From Pasteurella canis (GTDB lineage: Bacteria > Pseudomonadota > Gammaproteobacteria > Enterobacterales > Pasteurellaceae): a DNA stretch of 64,000 nt. The notes beneath the pieces were generated by a model. The model saw only the letters and a list, made by a program, of their open reading frames with translations, was not told the origin of the DNA and did no database searches. The stretch covers positions 1,800,001 to 1,864,000 of the forward strand of contig NZ_UGTV01000015.1 of NCBI RefSeq assembly GCF_900454865.1, in the 5' to 3' direction. Below, one piece after another: positions 28,355-37,658 of this stretch (within the stretch, counting starts at the first letter, position 1; the number at the start of each line of letters is the position of its first letter). Both the position numbers and the translations under genes were made by a program.

Positions 28355-29413
28355 ATGAGTTATATTCAACTTAATCATGTAATGAAAAAATTCGGTGATG
28401 TCATTGCGATTCCAGATTTAAGTTTGTCGATTGAAAAAGGCGAATGTTTTTCTATGCTAGGTCCTTCTGGTTGCGGCAAAACTACCACATTACGTATGAT
28501 TGCGGGTTTTGAGGATCTGGATGGTGGAGAAATTCGTGTCGGGGAGCGTTTGCTTTCGTCTAAAGTGACAAACTTCTATTTACCACCTGAAAAGCGAAAC
28601 TTTGGTATGGTATTCCAAGCCTTTGCAGTTTGGCCACATATGACAGTGTATGACAATGTTGCCTTTCCTTTGACGTTGAAAAATTTGTCAAAGCAAGAAA
28701 TCGAAACACGTACTAACGAGGCACTAAAGCATACTAATTTATTGAAAGTAGCAGATAAAAGCCCAGATGATCTATCGGGTGGTGGTAAGCAACGAGTTGC
28801 GTTAGCACGTGCGCTGGCATTGAATCCTGATGTGATGTTATTAGATGAGCCTTTGTCGAGTTTAGACCCGCATTTAAGGGAAGAAATGCGTTTTGAAATT
28901 AAGGCATTACAACGTAAATTTGGTTTTTCAATTATTTATGTTACTCATGACCAAGCAGAGGCTATGGCGTTATCAGATCGTATTTTGGTAATGAAAAAAG
29001 GGATGATTGAACAAATTGATACACCGTTAAATGTCTATAATAATCCTGCCAATAAATTTGTATTTAATTTCATTGGGCTTTCTAATCAGCTAAATGTTAG
29101 TTTGTCTGCACAAGGTGTATCTTTTGCAGGGATTGAAAGACATTTTACGATTAATCCTGCACCTGCTAGCGAACTGATTCAGCAAGGTCAGGCTATTTTA
29201 GCGACTCGTCCATCAGAAATCGACTTTGTAAATCAAGGTGGTATTCCTGGTGTCGTAAAACGCCGTTCTTATTTAGGTGAGGTTGTTGATTACAGTATCG
29301 TAATTGGTCAACAAGAATTGCGTATACAGAAAGGACGACGTGACGCAGGTCCAAAAGAAGGAGAAGCTTGCCAGATCGCATTTAGCCGCTTGCATTGGTA
29401 TCCAGCTGAGTAA
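28355..29413 (+). CDS. AfuC-like ABC transporter ATPase (second of two)
   Basis: The 352-residue ATPase is clearly related to the first (Walker A GPSGCGKT at 36-43, VFQAFAVWPHMTVYDN, LLDEPLSSLDPHLREEMRFE, THDQAEAMALSDRI) but far from identical. Its signature is LSGGGKQRVALARAL near residue 140, with Gly-Lys in place of the usual Gln-Gln. It has a C-terminal TOBE-like domain. It is the last gene of the operon, followed by a perfect terminator. Whether the transporter uses both ATPases or one preferentially is unknown. Confidence 0.83.
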   Translation: MSYIQLNHVMKKFGDVIAIPDLSLSIEKGECFSMLGPSGCGKTTTLRMIAGFEDLDGGEIRVGERLLSSKVTNFYLPPEKRNFGMVFQAFAVWPHMTVYDNVAFPLTLKNLSKQEIETRTNEALKHTNLLKVADKSPDDLSGGGKQRVALARALALNPDVMLLDEPLSSLDPHLREEMRFEIKALQRKFGFSIIYVTHDQAEAMALSDRILVMKKGMIEQIDTPLNVYNNPANKFVFNFIGLSNQLNVSLSAQGVSFAGIERHFTINPAPASELIQQGQAILATRPSEIDFVNQGGIPGVVKRRSYLGEVVDYSIVIGQQELRIQKGRRDAGPKEGEACQIAFSRLHWYPAE

Positions 29414-29436
29414 GGATTGGTTTAAATAACGCAAAT

Positions 29437-29466
29437 AAAGCGCTGCGAATGCAGCGCTTTCTATTT
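29437..29466 (+). terminator. Terminator of the afu-like operon
   Basis: AAAGCGCTGC-GAAT-GCAGCGCTTT is a perfect 10-bp stem with a 4-base loop, followed by CTATTTGTTT. Confidence 0.88.
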
Positions 29467-29476
29467 GTTTACTTAA

Positions 29477-29515
29477 AAAGTGCGGTATGAATTTATGAAA
29501 TTTTTACCGCACTTT
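29477..29515. terminator. Paired uptake-signal terminator before adhE 3' end
   Basis: AAAGTGCGGTA and TACCGCACTTT are inverted uptake signals 17 bases apart. They probably terminate adhE transcription coming from the right and back up the preceding hairpin. Confidence 0.75.
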
Positions 29516-29535
29516 AACTTTAGCCGATAGCTAAA

Positions 29536-32163
29536 TTAGTATTGATTTGCCTGATAACCATGATATGCATTAGTTAAAATCACTTCCATATCCGCAACCA
29601 CTGGCAAACGTGGGTTTGCTGGTGAACACTGATCTTCAAAAGCCGCTAACGCAATTTGGCGACGTGCATCCATCCATTCTTGTTCGTTAATACCTTGTTC
29701 TTTGAAAGACATTTTAATACCGACACGCTCAGCTAGTTCATAACAGGCTTGAGCAAATGCTTTCACCCCTTCTTCTGGTGTTGAACATGGTAAACCAAGC
29801 ATACGAGCAATATCTTGGTATTTTACATCCGCTTTGTAATAATTATATTTTGGCCACGTTGCTGTTTTTTGTGGACGAGTGCCGTTATAACGAATCACAT
29901 GTGGCATTAATACGGCATTAGTACGTCCATGTGGAGTATGGAAACGCCCCCCAATTTTGTGTGCGAGAGAGTGGTTCATCCCTAAGAAGGCGTTAGCAAA
30001 TGCCATACCTGCCATAGTTGAAGCATTATGCATTTTCTCACGAGATTCAGGATCTTTTTCTTTGACAGAGCGTTCTAAATGTTCAAACACTAATTTAATC
30101 GCTTGTAGGGCTAAGCCGTCTGTAAAGTCATTAGCAAGCACAGATACATAAGCTTCTGTAGCATGAGTTAATACATCTAAACCTGTATCTGCTGCGACAT
30201 GTGCTGGGACACTCATGACAAATGCAGGGTCAACAATTGCTACAGTCGGTGTCAGTGAATAGTCAGCAATTGGGTATTTTTTGTCGCCTTCTGTAATTAC
30301 TGCAAATGGAGTGACTTCTGAACCTGTTCCTGAAGTTGTTGGAATACCAACAAAGCGTGCTTTGCGACCTAATTGCGGGAATTTGAAGGCACGTTTACGA
30401 ATATCCATAAATTTCTGTACTAAGTCACGGAAGTCCACTTCGGGTTGTTCATAGAATAACCACATGACTTTTGCAGCATCCATCGCAGAACCACCCCCCA
30501 ATGCAATAATTGTATCTGGTTGATAATTGCGGATTAACTCAGCACCACGACGAACGGTTTCAATAGATGGATCAGGTTCAACATCGGCGAATAATTGATA
30601 AGTGACATGATTACCACGCGCAGTAATTTGTTTGGCAATTTTTTCCACAAAACCTAAATCCACCATCGTACGATCAGTGACGATGACAACTCGTTCCATG
30701 CCTTTCATGGATTGTAAATATTGAATTGAATCACGTTCAAAATAGATTTTTGAAGGTACTTTAAACCACTGCATGTTATTTCTCCGTCTTCCCACACGTT
30801 TAATATTTAATAAATTGACCGCACTTACGTTGTTGCCTACGGAGTTTTTACCGTAAGAACCACAACCAAGGGTGAGAGAAGGGAGGAAAGAATTATAGAC
30901 ATCACCGATACCACCGAAGGTAGAAGGTGAGTTCCAAATAACACGAATCGCTTTTACACGCTCTCCATACGCTTTCGCAATATCTGCATTTTTCGTATGA
31001 ATTGCTGCGGAGTGACCTAAACCATGGAAATTCACCATTGCTTCTGATAAAGCAAATCCTTGTTCAGTCGAAGTCGATTTTAAGATAGCCAATACTGGTG
31101 ATAATTTTTCACGAGTCAGTGGTTCTTTTTCACCGACCTCTTTACATTCTGCTGCTAAAATATTAGTTTTTTCTGGCACTTTAAAGCCTGCTTGTTCAGC
31201 AATCCAAGTGGCTGGTTTACCTACTACATTAGCATTTAATTTTGCACCACCACAGTTTGCACTATTTGCTTTCACACCAAAAATGAATTCTTCTAGCATT
31301 GTTTTTTCTTTTTTATTAACAAAGTACACACCATAAGATTTCATTTCTGCCACAAATTCATCATACACCTCCTGATCAACAATTGCTGCTTGTTCAGATG
31401 CACAAATCATGCCGTTATCAAAGGCTTTTGACATCACTATATCGTGTGTCGCTTGTTTGATGTCAGCTGTTTTTTCAACATATGCAGGCACGTTACCCGC
31501 CCCTACACCTAATGCAGGTTTTCCACAAGAATAGGCGGCTTCCACCATTGCATTACCACCAGTGGCAAGAATTGTGGCAATACCAGGGTGTTTCATTAAT
31601 GCGGCAGTTCCTTCCATTGATGGTTTTTCTATCCATTGAATACAATCTTTAGGTGCGCCTGCCTCCACTGCTGCTTGATAAACAATTTGTGCAGCATGAG
31701 CAGAAGATTGTTGGGCAGAAGGATGGAAAGCAAAAATAATTGGGTTACGGGTTTTGAGTGAGATAAGCGCTTTAAAAATAGTAGTTGAAGTTGGATTTGT
31801 TGTAGGTGTAATACCACAAATAACACCGACAGGATCCGCAATTTCTGTAATACCCGTGACATCATCTTCACTAATTACCCCAACGGTTTTTAAATTACGC
31901 ATATTATTCACGACATATTCACATGCAAACAAGTTTTTCGTGGCTTTGTCTTCAAAAACACCACGTCCTGTTTCTTCATACGCATGCATCGCAAGTACAC
32001 CATGTTGATCCAATGCGGCAACAGAGGCTTTTGCTACAATATAATCTACTTGTTGTTGATTAAGTTGGCGAAATTTTTCTAGCGCCACTAATCCTTTTTC
32101 AACCAGTAGATTAACTTCTGATTGTGCTGGGCTAAGCGTATTTTCAGCAGTATGACTCATCAT
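29536..32163 (-). CDS. adhE: Bifunctional acetaldehyde-CoA/alcohol dehydrogenase
   Basis: AdhE reduces acetyl-CoA to acetaldehyde and then ethanol, regenerating NAD during fermentation; it forms cytosolic spirosomes. The 875 residues (E. coli 891) hold an aldehyde dehydrogenase half with PTTNPTSTTIFKALISLKTR and the catalytic Cys in NGMICASEQ. After a linker near residue 450 comes an iron alcohol dehydrogenase half with GGGSAMDAAK, PTTSGTGSEVTPFAV and metal-binding His in MNHSLAHKIGGRFHTPHG. Two adjacent ATG codons both sit at workable distance from GGAG; the first is kept. The divergent satP and an FNR-like site fit anaerobic induction. Confidence 0.96.
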   Translation of the reverse strand: MMSHTAENTLSPAQSEVNLLVEKGLVALEKFRQLNQQQVDYIVAKASVAALDQHGVLAMHAYEETGRGVFEDKATKNLFACEYVVNNMRNLKTVGVISEDDVTGITEIADPVGVICGITPTTNPTSTTIFKALISLKTRNPIIFAFHPSAQQSSAHAAQIVYQAAVEAGAPKDCIQWIEKPSMEGTAALMKHPGIATILATGGNAMVEAAYSCGKPALGVGAGNVPAYVEKTADIKQATHDIVMSKAFDNGMICASEQAAIVDQEVYDEFVAEMKSYGVYFVNKKEKTMLEEFIFGVKANSANCGGAKLNANVVGKPATWIAEQAGFKVPEKTNILAAECKEVGEKEPLTREKLSPVLAILKSTSTEQGFALSEAMVNFHGLGHSAAIHTKNADIAKAYGERVKAIRVIWNSPSTFGGIGDVYNSFLPSLTLGCGSYGKNSVGNNVSAVNLLNIKRVGRRRNNMQWFKVPSKIYFERDSIQYLQSMKGMERVVIVTDRTMVDLGFVEKIAKQITARGNHVTYQLFADVEPDPSIETVRRGAELIRNYQPDTIIALGGGSAMDAAKVMWLFYEQPEVDFRDLVQKFMDIRKRAFKFPQLGRKARFVGIPTTSGTGSEVTPFAVITEGDKKYPIADYSLTPTVAIVDPAFVMSVPAHVAADTGLDVLTHATEAYVSVLANDFTDGLALQAIKLVFEHLERSVKEKDPESREKMHNASTMAGMAFANAFLGMNHSLAHKIGGRFHTPHGRTNAVLMPHVIRYNGTRPQKTATWPKYNYYKADVKYQDIARMLGLPCSTPEEGVKAFAQACYELAERVGIKMSFKEQGINEQEWMDARRQIALAAFEDQCSPANPRLPVVADMEVILTNAYHGYQANQY

Positions 32164-32265
32164 AATTTCTCCTAAAGATTTATAAAATTGAATTATTTAA
32201 ACTGAAAAAATTATAGTCATTTATATACCTAAAAAGTAGCATAATCGGCAAAATCCACGGAAATT

Positions 32266-32279
32266 GTGATTTTGATCAA
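32266..32279. promoter_or_regulatory. FNR-like site in the adhE/satP divergent region
   Basis: GTGATTTTGATCAA matches the FNR consensus TTGAT-N4-ATCAA at 9 of 10 defined bases. It is 103 bases upstream of the adhE ATG and 130 bases upstream of satP. A CRP-like half site (TGTGA) overlaps it. FNR control of adhE is known in other enteric bacteria; here it is inferred. Confidence 0.55.
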
Positions 32280-32408
32280 CTTTTTTTGGTGTGCTTATTT
32301 TGTACACAATATTTTTTCTTATCCCTCTTTATTTCTCGTTAAAGATCATGGATACTATCGCCCTTTTTATCAGCCGATATTTTTTATTTATTTCTAAGGA
32401 AACTTGTT

Positions 32409-32972
32409 ATGTCATCAGCAAAAAATTATGCAAATCCAGGTCCATTAGGCCTATGTGGTTTTGCGTTAACAACGTGGTTATTAAGTCTCATTAATGGTGG
32501 TTTTTTTGACGCACAAAATTTAGGTCTTGTATTTGGTATGGCATTTGCTTTTGGTGGTACTGCACAAATTATTGCAGGCATGTTTGAATATAAGAAAGGT
32601 AACACTTTTGGCTTCACCGCCTTTATTAGTTATGGTGCATTTTGGTGGTCATGGGCATTGTTTGTTATCTTCTTTAAAGGGAATACGACGCCACAATTTG
32701 TAGGTTGGTATTTAGCAGTTTGGGGAACATTTACTTTAATGATGTTCTTAGCTTCTTTTAGCAAACCACGTGCATTACAAACGATTTTCTTCTTCTTAAC
32801 CTTAACTTTTTATGCATTAGCGATTGGTGATGCAACAGAAAACCACAGCATTGTGAATTTCGGCGGTTATTTAGGTTTAGTGACTGCTTTGTGTGCATTT
32901 TATTTAGCCGCAGCAGAAATGTTGATTGACTCCTATGGTCGTGAAATTCTGCCAATTGGAGCAAAAAAGTAA
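32409..32972 (+). CDS. satP: Acetate/succinate transporter SatP (GPR1/FUN34/YaaH family)
   Basis: The 187-residue inner-membrane protein has six segments. Family signatures are clear: ANPGPLGLCGFALTTWLLSL near the start (the NPAPLGL motif), GGTAQIIAGMFEYKKGNTFG, and FTAFISYGAFWWSWAL. E. coli SatP (YaaH, 188 residues) transports acetate and succinate with protons. Divergence from adhE suggests a shared anaerobic role in handling acetyl-CoA-derived products. The ribosome site AAGGA lies 9-10 bases before the ATG. Confidence 0.92.
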   Translation: MSSAKNYANPGPLGLCGFALTTWLLSLINGGFFDAQNLGLVFGMAFAFGGTAQIIAGMFEYKKGNTFGFTAFISYGAFWWSWALFVIFFKGNTTPQFVGWYLAVWGTFTLMMFLASFSKPRALQTIFFFLTLTFYALAIGDATENHSIVNFGGYLGLVTALCAFYLAAAEMLIDSYGREILPIGAKK

Positions 32973-32990
32973 GGTATTCATAATTCATAG

Positions 32991-33020
32991 AGGGGGCTTG
33001 ATGTAGGCCCCTTTTTTATT
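32991..33020 (+). terminator. Terminator of satP
   Basis: AGGGGGC-TTGATGTAG-GCCCCTT forms a G+C-rich stem followed by TTTTTA. Confidence 0.82.
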
Positions 33021-33217
33021 GATCTATTCTGATTTATGTGCGGTTCGTTTTGCCTCAGTTTTCTTGTCTACTGAAATCGGCTTATACCTTCTTGATATAA
33101 AATCTCGCAGTAAATTGTTTGCTTTATGTACAACAGGGATCTATATTGATTATTGAGAATATTAGGCTTTATCTCATTTTTAGATATCTACGCTGACATA
33201 AATAAGAGAGGCTATTT

Positions 33218-34027
33218 ATGAAAAAAGTGCTTTTAATTTCTAGTGTTGTTTTAGGGCTTTGTTACTCCACAACGAGTGTAGCGTTTAGTGAAAAAAATAT
33301 TGACGTTTATAGCCAAGCGATGAACAAAAATATACCTGTTACAGTTGTTTTACCTGAGGGTTATACTGAAGCGAAAAAATACAGCACGATTTATACACTG
33401 CACGGTTGGTCTGGTAATAACCGCAATTATCCTGAAAAAACAGGCTTAGGTAAATTGGCGGACAAATATGGTGTGATCTATGTTTCACCAGATGGCAACT
33501 ATGATAGCTGGTATGTAGATAGTGAACTCAAAAAAGATTCTAAATATTACACTTTTGTGGCAAAAGAGTTAGTTGACTATATTGATAAGCATTATGCGAC
33601 AGAGCCAACTAAAGAGCAGCGAGCGATTACTGGATTAAGTATGGGGGGATTTGGTGCATTATACATTGGCATTAAAAATCAACATGTATTTGGTCAGATT
33701 GGGAGTATGAGTGGTGGTGTGAATATTGAACAATTTAAAAACAATTGGGGAATTGCAGCAGTAGTCAATGATCATTGGCATGACTATAACATTAAGGATT
33801 TAGCGCATAGTCTCATTTTTACGAAAAGCCAGATCATTATCGATTGTGGTATTGACGATTTCTTTATTGAACCAAACCGTGAATTACATCGAAAATTATT
33901 GGATTTAAATATTCCGCATACTTATACCGAAAAACCAGGTGGACATACATGGGCTTATTGGACGGATTCCATTGGACAGCACACCCATTTCTTTACACAG
34001 CATTTTGCCCAGCATAGAACCAAATAG
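33218..34027 (+). CDS. Secreted esterase (esterase D / FrmB-like alpha/beta hydrolase)
   Basis: The 269-residue protein begins with a signal peptide (KKVLLISSVVLGLCYSTTSVA). The alpha/beta-hydrolase core has YTLHGWSGNNRNY (oxyanion region), nucleophile elbow ITGLSMGGFGALY with catalytic Ser, an Asp in IIIDCGIDDFF and a C-terminal His in KPGGHTWAYW. This is the putative-esterase family that includes S-formylglutathione hydrolase and mycolyl-transferase relatives; export to the periplasm or outside makes glutathione chemistry unlikely. Substrate unknown. It is a single gene sharing a bidirectional terminator with greB. Confidence 0.82.
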   Translation: MKKVLLISSVVLGLCYSTTSVAFSEKNIDVYSQAMNKNIPVTVVLPEGYTEAKKYSTIYTLHGWSGNNRNYPEKTGLGKLADKYGVIYVSPDGNYDSWYVDSELKKDSKYYTFVAKELVDYIDKHYATEPTKEQRAITGLSMGGFGALYIGIKNQHVFGQIGSMSGGVNIEQFKNNWGIAAVVNDHWHDYNIKDLAHSLIFTKSQIIIDCGIDDFFIEPNRELHRKLLDLNIPHTYTEKPGGHTWAYWTDSIGQHTHFFTQHFAQHRTK

Positions 34028-34033
34028 TCTAAG

Positions 34034-34057
34034 AAGAGGCACGACCATGTGCCTCTT
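34034..34057. terminator. Bidirectional terminator between esterase and greB
   Basis: AAGAGGCAC-GACCAT-GTGCCTCTT is a 9-bp perfect stem. Its right arm overlaps the greB stop codon (34056-34058). Confidence 0.8.
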
Positions 34058-34532
34058 ACTTTTCATACCAAATTCGATTGATATAAAAGATCACTAAGCC
34101 AGAGGGAGTTTCAACTTTAATTTCATCATCAATGGCTTTACCAATCAGCGCTCGCGCAACAGGCGAATCAATTGAAATCCAATTTTTCGCAGGATCAAAC
34201 TCATCACAGCCGACAATCCGATATTGTTTTTCTTCACCGACTTCATTTTCCAGCGCTACCCAAGCACCAAAAAAAACTTTACCTTCTTGTTTAGGGTGGT
34301 AATCAACAATTTGCAAGACTTCTAAACGTTTAGTGAGAAAGCGGACACGACGATCGATTTCGCGTAAGCGCCGTTTACCATAAATATATTCGGCATTTTC
34401 ACTGCGATCGCCTAATGCCGCGGCATCAGAAACCGCTTGTGTGACTTTAGGGCGCTCATCCTTCCACAAAAATTTTAATTCCTGATCTAACGTGTTCCAG
34501 CCTGAACGAGTAATATAATTTGATTTTGCCAT
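34056..34532 (-). CDS. greB: Transcription elongation factor GreB
   Basis: GreB rescues backtracked RNA polymerase by stimulating transcript cleavage. The 158 residues show the N-terminal coiled coil with the acidic tip DAAALGDRSENAEY (Asp and Glu that bind the catalytic metal) and the basic YGKRRLREIDRRVRFLTKRL stretch. The C-terminal FKBP-like domain includes ISIDSPVARALIGK. Divergent tex next door is the same pairing as in E. coli. Confidence 0.95.
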   Translation of the reverse strand: MAKSNYITRSGWNTLDQELKFLWKDERPKVTQAVSDAAALGDRSENAEYIYGKRRLREIDRRVRFLTKRLEVLQIVDYHPKQEGKVFFGAWVALENEVGEEKQYRIVGCDEFDPAKNWISIDSPVARALIGKAIDDEIKVETPSGLVIFYINRIWYEK

Positions 34533-34700
34533 ATATTTTCTCTTGTCTAATGAGGAGATTATGCCTTTTCAATATGGATTAAATAGAGGCTAGTTTAGCA
34601 TTATTTTTCCCGTGCAAAAATGAGAAAAACTATCAATTAACCCTAAAAAACAGTATCCTATTGCCAATTTTTATCATGTTATTTTTAAAGAAGTCGTTCT

Positions 34701-37016
34701 ATGTTAAATCAACAAATTAGTCAAATTATTGCCACAGAGCTAACCGTACAGCCACAACAAATTCTTGCAGCAATTCAACTTTTAGATGATGGTAATACCA
34801 TTCCTTTTATTGCGCGCTATCGTAAAGAAGTCACTGGTGGCTTAGATGACACCCAACTACGCCACTTTGAAACCCGTTTAATTTATTTGCGTGAGCTTGA
34901 AGATCGCCGTCAAACTATTTTGAAATCCATTGAAGAACAAGGCAAATTAACAGACGAGCTACGCACCCAAATTCAGCAGGTCCAAAGTAAAACCGAATTA
35001 GAAGATTTATATCTCCCTTACAAACCAAAACGCCGCACTAAAGGGCAAATTGCGATTGAAGCAGGCCTTGAGCCATTGGCGGATTTACTTTGGAACAGCC
35101 CAGAAAATGATCCTGAAACCACCGCACTTTCTTTCGTCGATAGTGAAAAAGGTGTATCAGATAGCAAAGCAGCATTAGACGGAGCAAGATACATTTTAAT
35201 GGAGCGTTTTGCCGAAGATGCGACACTTTTAGCGCAAGTTCGCCGCTATTTACAACAAAGTGCGGTATTAGTTTCAAAAGTTTTAGAAGGCAAAGAAGCA
35301 GAAGGTGCTAAATTCCAAGACTATTTTGATCATCAAGAACTCTTTAAAAATGTCCCTTCACACCGTGCACTGGCGATGTTCCGTGGACGCAATGAAGGTT
35401 TCTTACAGTTAAGTTTAAATGCGGATCCTGAACAAGAAGAAGGTGCACGTCAAAGTTACTGTGAAGAAATTATCCGCCAACATTTAGGTGTACGTTTTAC
35501 AGGACAGCCCGCAGATAAATGGCGTGAACAAGTGATTGCTTGGACGTGGAAAATCAAAGTTGCATTGCACTTAGAAACAGAATTAATGGGCAGCTTACGT
35601 GAAAAAGCGGAAGAAGAAGCGATCGATGTTTTCGCCAGAAATTTAACCGCACTTTTAATGGCAGCCCCAGCAGGCGCGAAAAATACCATGGGCTTAGACC
35701 CAGGGTTACGTACAGGGGTAAAAGTTGCTGTTGTGGATAATACAGGTAAATTACTGGCAACGGATACGGTTTATCCACATACGGGACAAGTAGAACGCGC
35801 GGCACTGGCGATTTATCAGCTTGGTAAAAAACATAATGTAGAGCTGATTGCGATTGGTAACGGTACAGCATCGCGTGAAACAGAACGCTTTGCCAAAGAC
35901 ATTATGAAACAATTCACTGACTGGCAAGCGCAAACTGTGGTGGTGAGTGAAGCGGGTGCATCGGTGTATTCGGCTTCTGAATTAGCAGCAGCAGAATTCC
36001 CAGAATTAGATGTTTCCTTGCGTGGTGCGGTGTCGATTGCTCGTCGTTTACAAGACCCATTAGCCGAGTTAGTCAAAATCGAACCGAAAGCGATTGGTGT
36101 AGGACAATATCAACACGATGTGAACCAAAGCCAATTAGCCCGCAAACTCGATGCGGTAGTGGAAGACTGCGTGAATGCAGTAGGAGTCGATTTAAACACG
36201 GCATCTGCCCCATTATTGGCACGTGTGGCAGGGATGACCAAAACTCTTGCACAAAATATCGTGGCATACCGTGATGAAAACGGGCGTTTTGACAGCCGTG
36301 ATCAACTGAAAAAAGTGCCTCGTTTAGGGCCGAAAGCGTTCGAGCAATGTGCAGGGTTTATGCGTATCGCAGAAGGTAAAAATCCACTTGATGCGTCGGG
36401 CGTTCACCCAGAGGCTTATCCTGTGGTCGAGAAGATTTTGCAAGCGACCGAGCAATCAATCCAAGATTTAATGGGTAATGCGAGTGCTGTTCGTCAGCTT
36501 GATGCGAAGAAATTTATTGATGACCAATTCGGTTTGCCAACCGTACAGGATATTTTCAAAGAGCTTGAAAAACCGGGTCGTGACCCGCGTGGTGAATTTA
36601 AAACTGCGACCTTTATGGACGGCGTGGAAGAAATCAGCGACTTGAAAGCGGGTATGATTTTAGAGGGTACTGTGACTAACGTGACTAACTTTGGTGCTTT
36701 TGTGGATATCGGTGTGCATCAAGACGGTTTAGTGCATATCTCGTCACTTTCCGATAAGTTCGTGGAAGATCCGCACCAAGTGGTGAAAACGGGCGACATT
36801 GTGAAAGTGAAAGTGCTTGAAGTGGATGTACCTCGTAAACGTATTGCCCTAACTATGCGTTTAGAGGAAAGTGCAGTGAAAAACTCCGACAAAACAGACC
36901 GCACTTTATCGGCAAAATCACGTAGCAACCCTTCCACAAAAGGTCGTGATCGCTCAGCTGGCAATAACGCAATGGGCAATGCCTTTGCTGATGCGTTGAA
37001 GAATTGGAAGAAGTAA
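34701..37016 (+). CDS. tex: Tex family RNA-binding transcription accessory protein
   Basis: Tex is a conserved nucleic-acid-binding protein linked to transcription and toxin expression. The 771 residues contain the N-terminal helical region ([20 protein letters not shown]), a YqgF-like nuclease fold without clear catalytic acids ([17 protein letters not shown]), helix-hairpin-helix repeats ([16 protein letters not shown] and [18 protein letters not shown]) and a C-terminal S1 domain ([19 protein letters not shown]). It is followed 10 bases later by yqfB. Uptake signals occur inside the coding region. Confidence 0.95.
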   Translation: MLNQQISQIIATELTVQPQQILAAIQLLDDGNTIPFIARYRKEVTGGLDDTQLRHFETRLIYLRELEDRRQTILKSIEEQGKLTDELRTQIQQVQSKTELEDLYLPYKPKRRTKGQIAIEAGLEPLADLLWNSPENDPETTALSFVDSEKGVSDSKAALDGARYILMERFAEDATLLAQVRRYLQQSAVLVSKVLEGKEAEGAKFQDYFDHQELFKNVPSHRALAMFRGRNEGFLQLSLNADPEQEEGARQSYCEEIIRQHLGVRFTGQPADKWREQVIAWTWKIKVALHLETELMGSLREKAEEEAIDVFARNLTALLMAAPAGAKNTMGLDPGLRTGVKVAVVDNTGKLLATDTVYPHTGQVERAALAIYQLGKKHNVELIAIGNGTASRETERFAKDIMKQFTDWQAQTVVVSEAGASVYSASELAAAEFPELDVSLRGAVSIARRLQDPLAELVKIEPKAIGVGQYQHDVNQSQLARKLDAVVEDCVNAVGVDLNTASAPLLARVAGMTKTLAQNIVAYRDENGRFDSRDQLKKVPRLGPKAFEQCAGFMRIAEGKNPLDASGVHPEAYPVVEKILQATEQSIQDLMGNASAVRQLDAKKFIDDQFGLPTVQDIFKELEKPGRDPRGEFKTATFMDGVEEISDLKAGMILEGTVTNVTNFGAFVDIGVHQDGLVHISSLSDKFVEDPHQVVKTGDIVKVKVLEVDVPRKRIALTMRLEESAVKNSDKTDRTLSAKSRSNPSTKGRDRSAGNNAMGNAFADALKNWKK

Positions 37017-37026
37017 GGAAAATAAT

Positions 37027-37341
37027 ATGGATATGAACAAAATCACCTTCTTTACTCGCTTTGAACAAGATATTCTAGCCAGTCGTAAAACGATTACCAT
37101 TCGTGATAAATCAGAATCGTATTTTCAGCCAAATCAAATTTTGGCTGTTTACACCAATGAGACCGATCGATTTTTTGCCAAAATCAAAGTGCTATCAGTG
37201 ACACCAATTCATTTTGATGATTTGTCAGAACAACACGCCCAGCAAGAAAATATGACCTTGCCAGAGTTGCGTCAGGTGATTAAAGGCATTTATCCGCAAG
37301 ATGAGCAATTTTGGGTGATTGAATTTGAGTTAGTGAAGTAA
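37027..37341 (+). CDS. yqfB: N(4)-acetylcytidine amidohydrolase YqfB (ASCH domain)
   Basis: The 104-residue ASCH-fold enzyme hydrolyses N4-acetylcytidine to cytidine and acetate. The catalytic Lys21, Thr24 (RKTITIRD) and Glu74 ([10 protein letters not shown]) fall at the same numbers as in E. coli YqfB, which supports the start at 37027. The ribosome site AAGGAAA overlaps the tex stop, so translation may be coupled to tex. Confidence 0.9.
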   Translation: MDMNKITFFTRFEQDILASRKTITIRDKSESYFQPNQILAVYTNETDRFFAKIKVLSVTPIHFDDLSEQHAQQENMTLPELRQVIKGIYPQDEQFWVIEFELVK

Positions 37342-37611
37342 TATTAGATATGAATAAAGTGCGGTCAGAATGTTTAACATTTCTCAGCATTATGTAGCAG
37401 TTGCAAAAAGACCTATCGCACTAAAAAATCTACAATCCTTGTAAGTTTAACGACTGACAAGGATTTTTTATCAGTATAAAACCTCAGTATTGTTTGCCAG
37501 TTCAACGAAAAATCAAAGAGAGTAAAAATGAGCGATTTGTTGGCAAAGTGACACGTAAAATATGTGGATGCCGTCTTATAAATACAGTATGAGGAGTGTA
37601 TTATGGAATAA
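37342..37611. other. Non-coding stretch after yqfB
   Basis: The 317-base gap 37342-37658 holds one uptake signal (AAGTGCGGT at about 37358) and the terminator of the MFS gene. A 72-codon minus-strand frame (37413-37631) has no ribosome site, no recognisable protein and overlaps the terminator, so I do not call it. Nothing else seen. Confidence 0.5.
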
Positions 37612-37647
37612 AAATAGAGCAAGTGACTCAAATCCTTTGCTCTATTT
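37612..37647. terminator. Terminator of the hydrolase/MFS cluster
   Basis: AAATAGAGCAA pairs with TTGCTCTATTT around a 14-base loop. It lies 12 bases past the MFS stop on the minus strand. Confidence 0.75.
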
Positions 37648-37658
37648 AATAGTCGTGA

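Noticed and set aside
37413-37631. 72-codon minus-strand frame after yqfB
   Set aside because: No ribosome site, unlikely composition, and its start lies within the terminator of the MFS gene.
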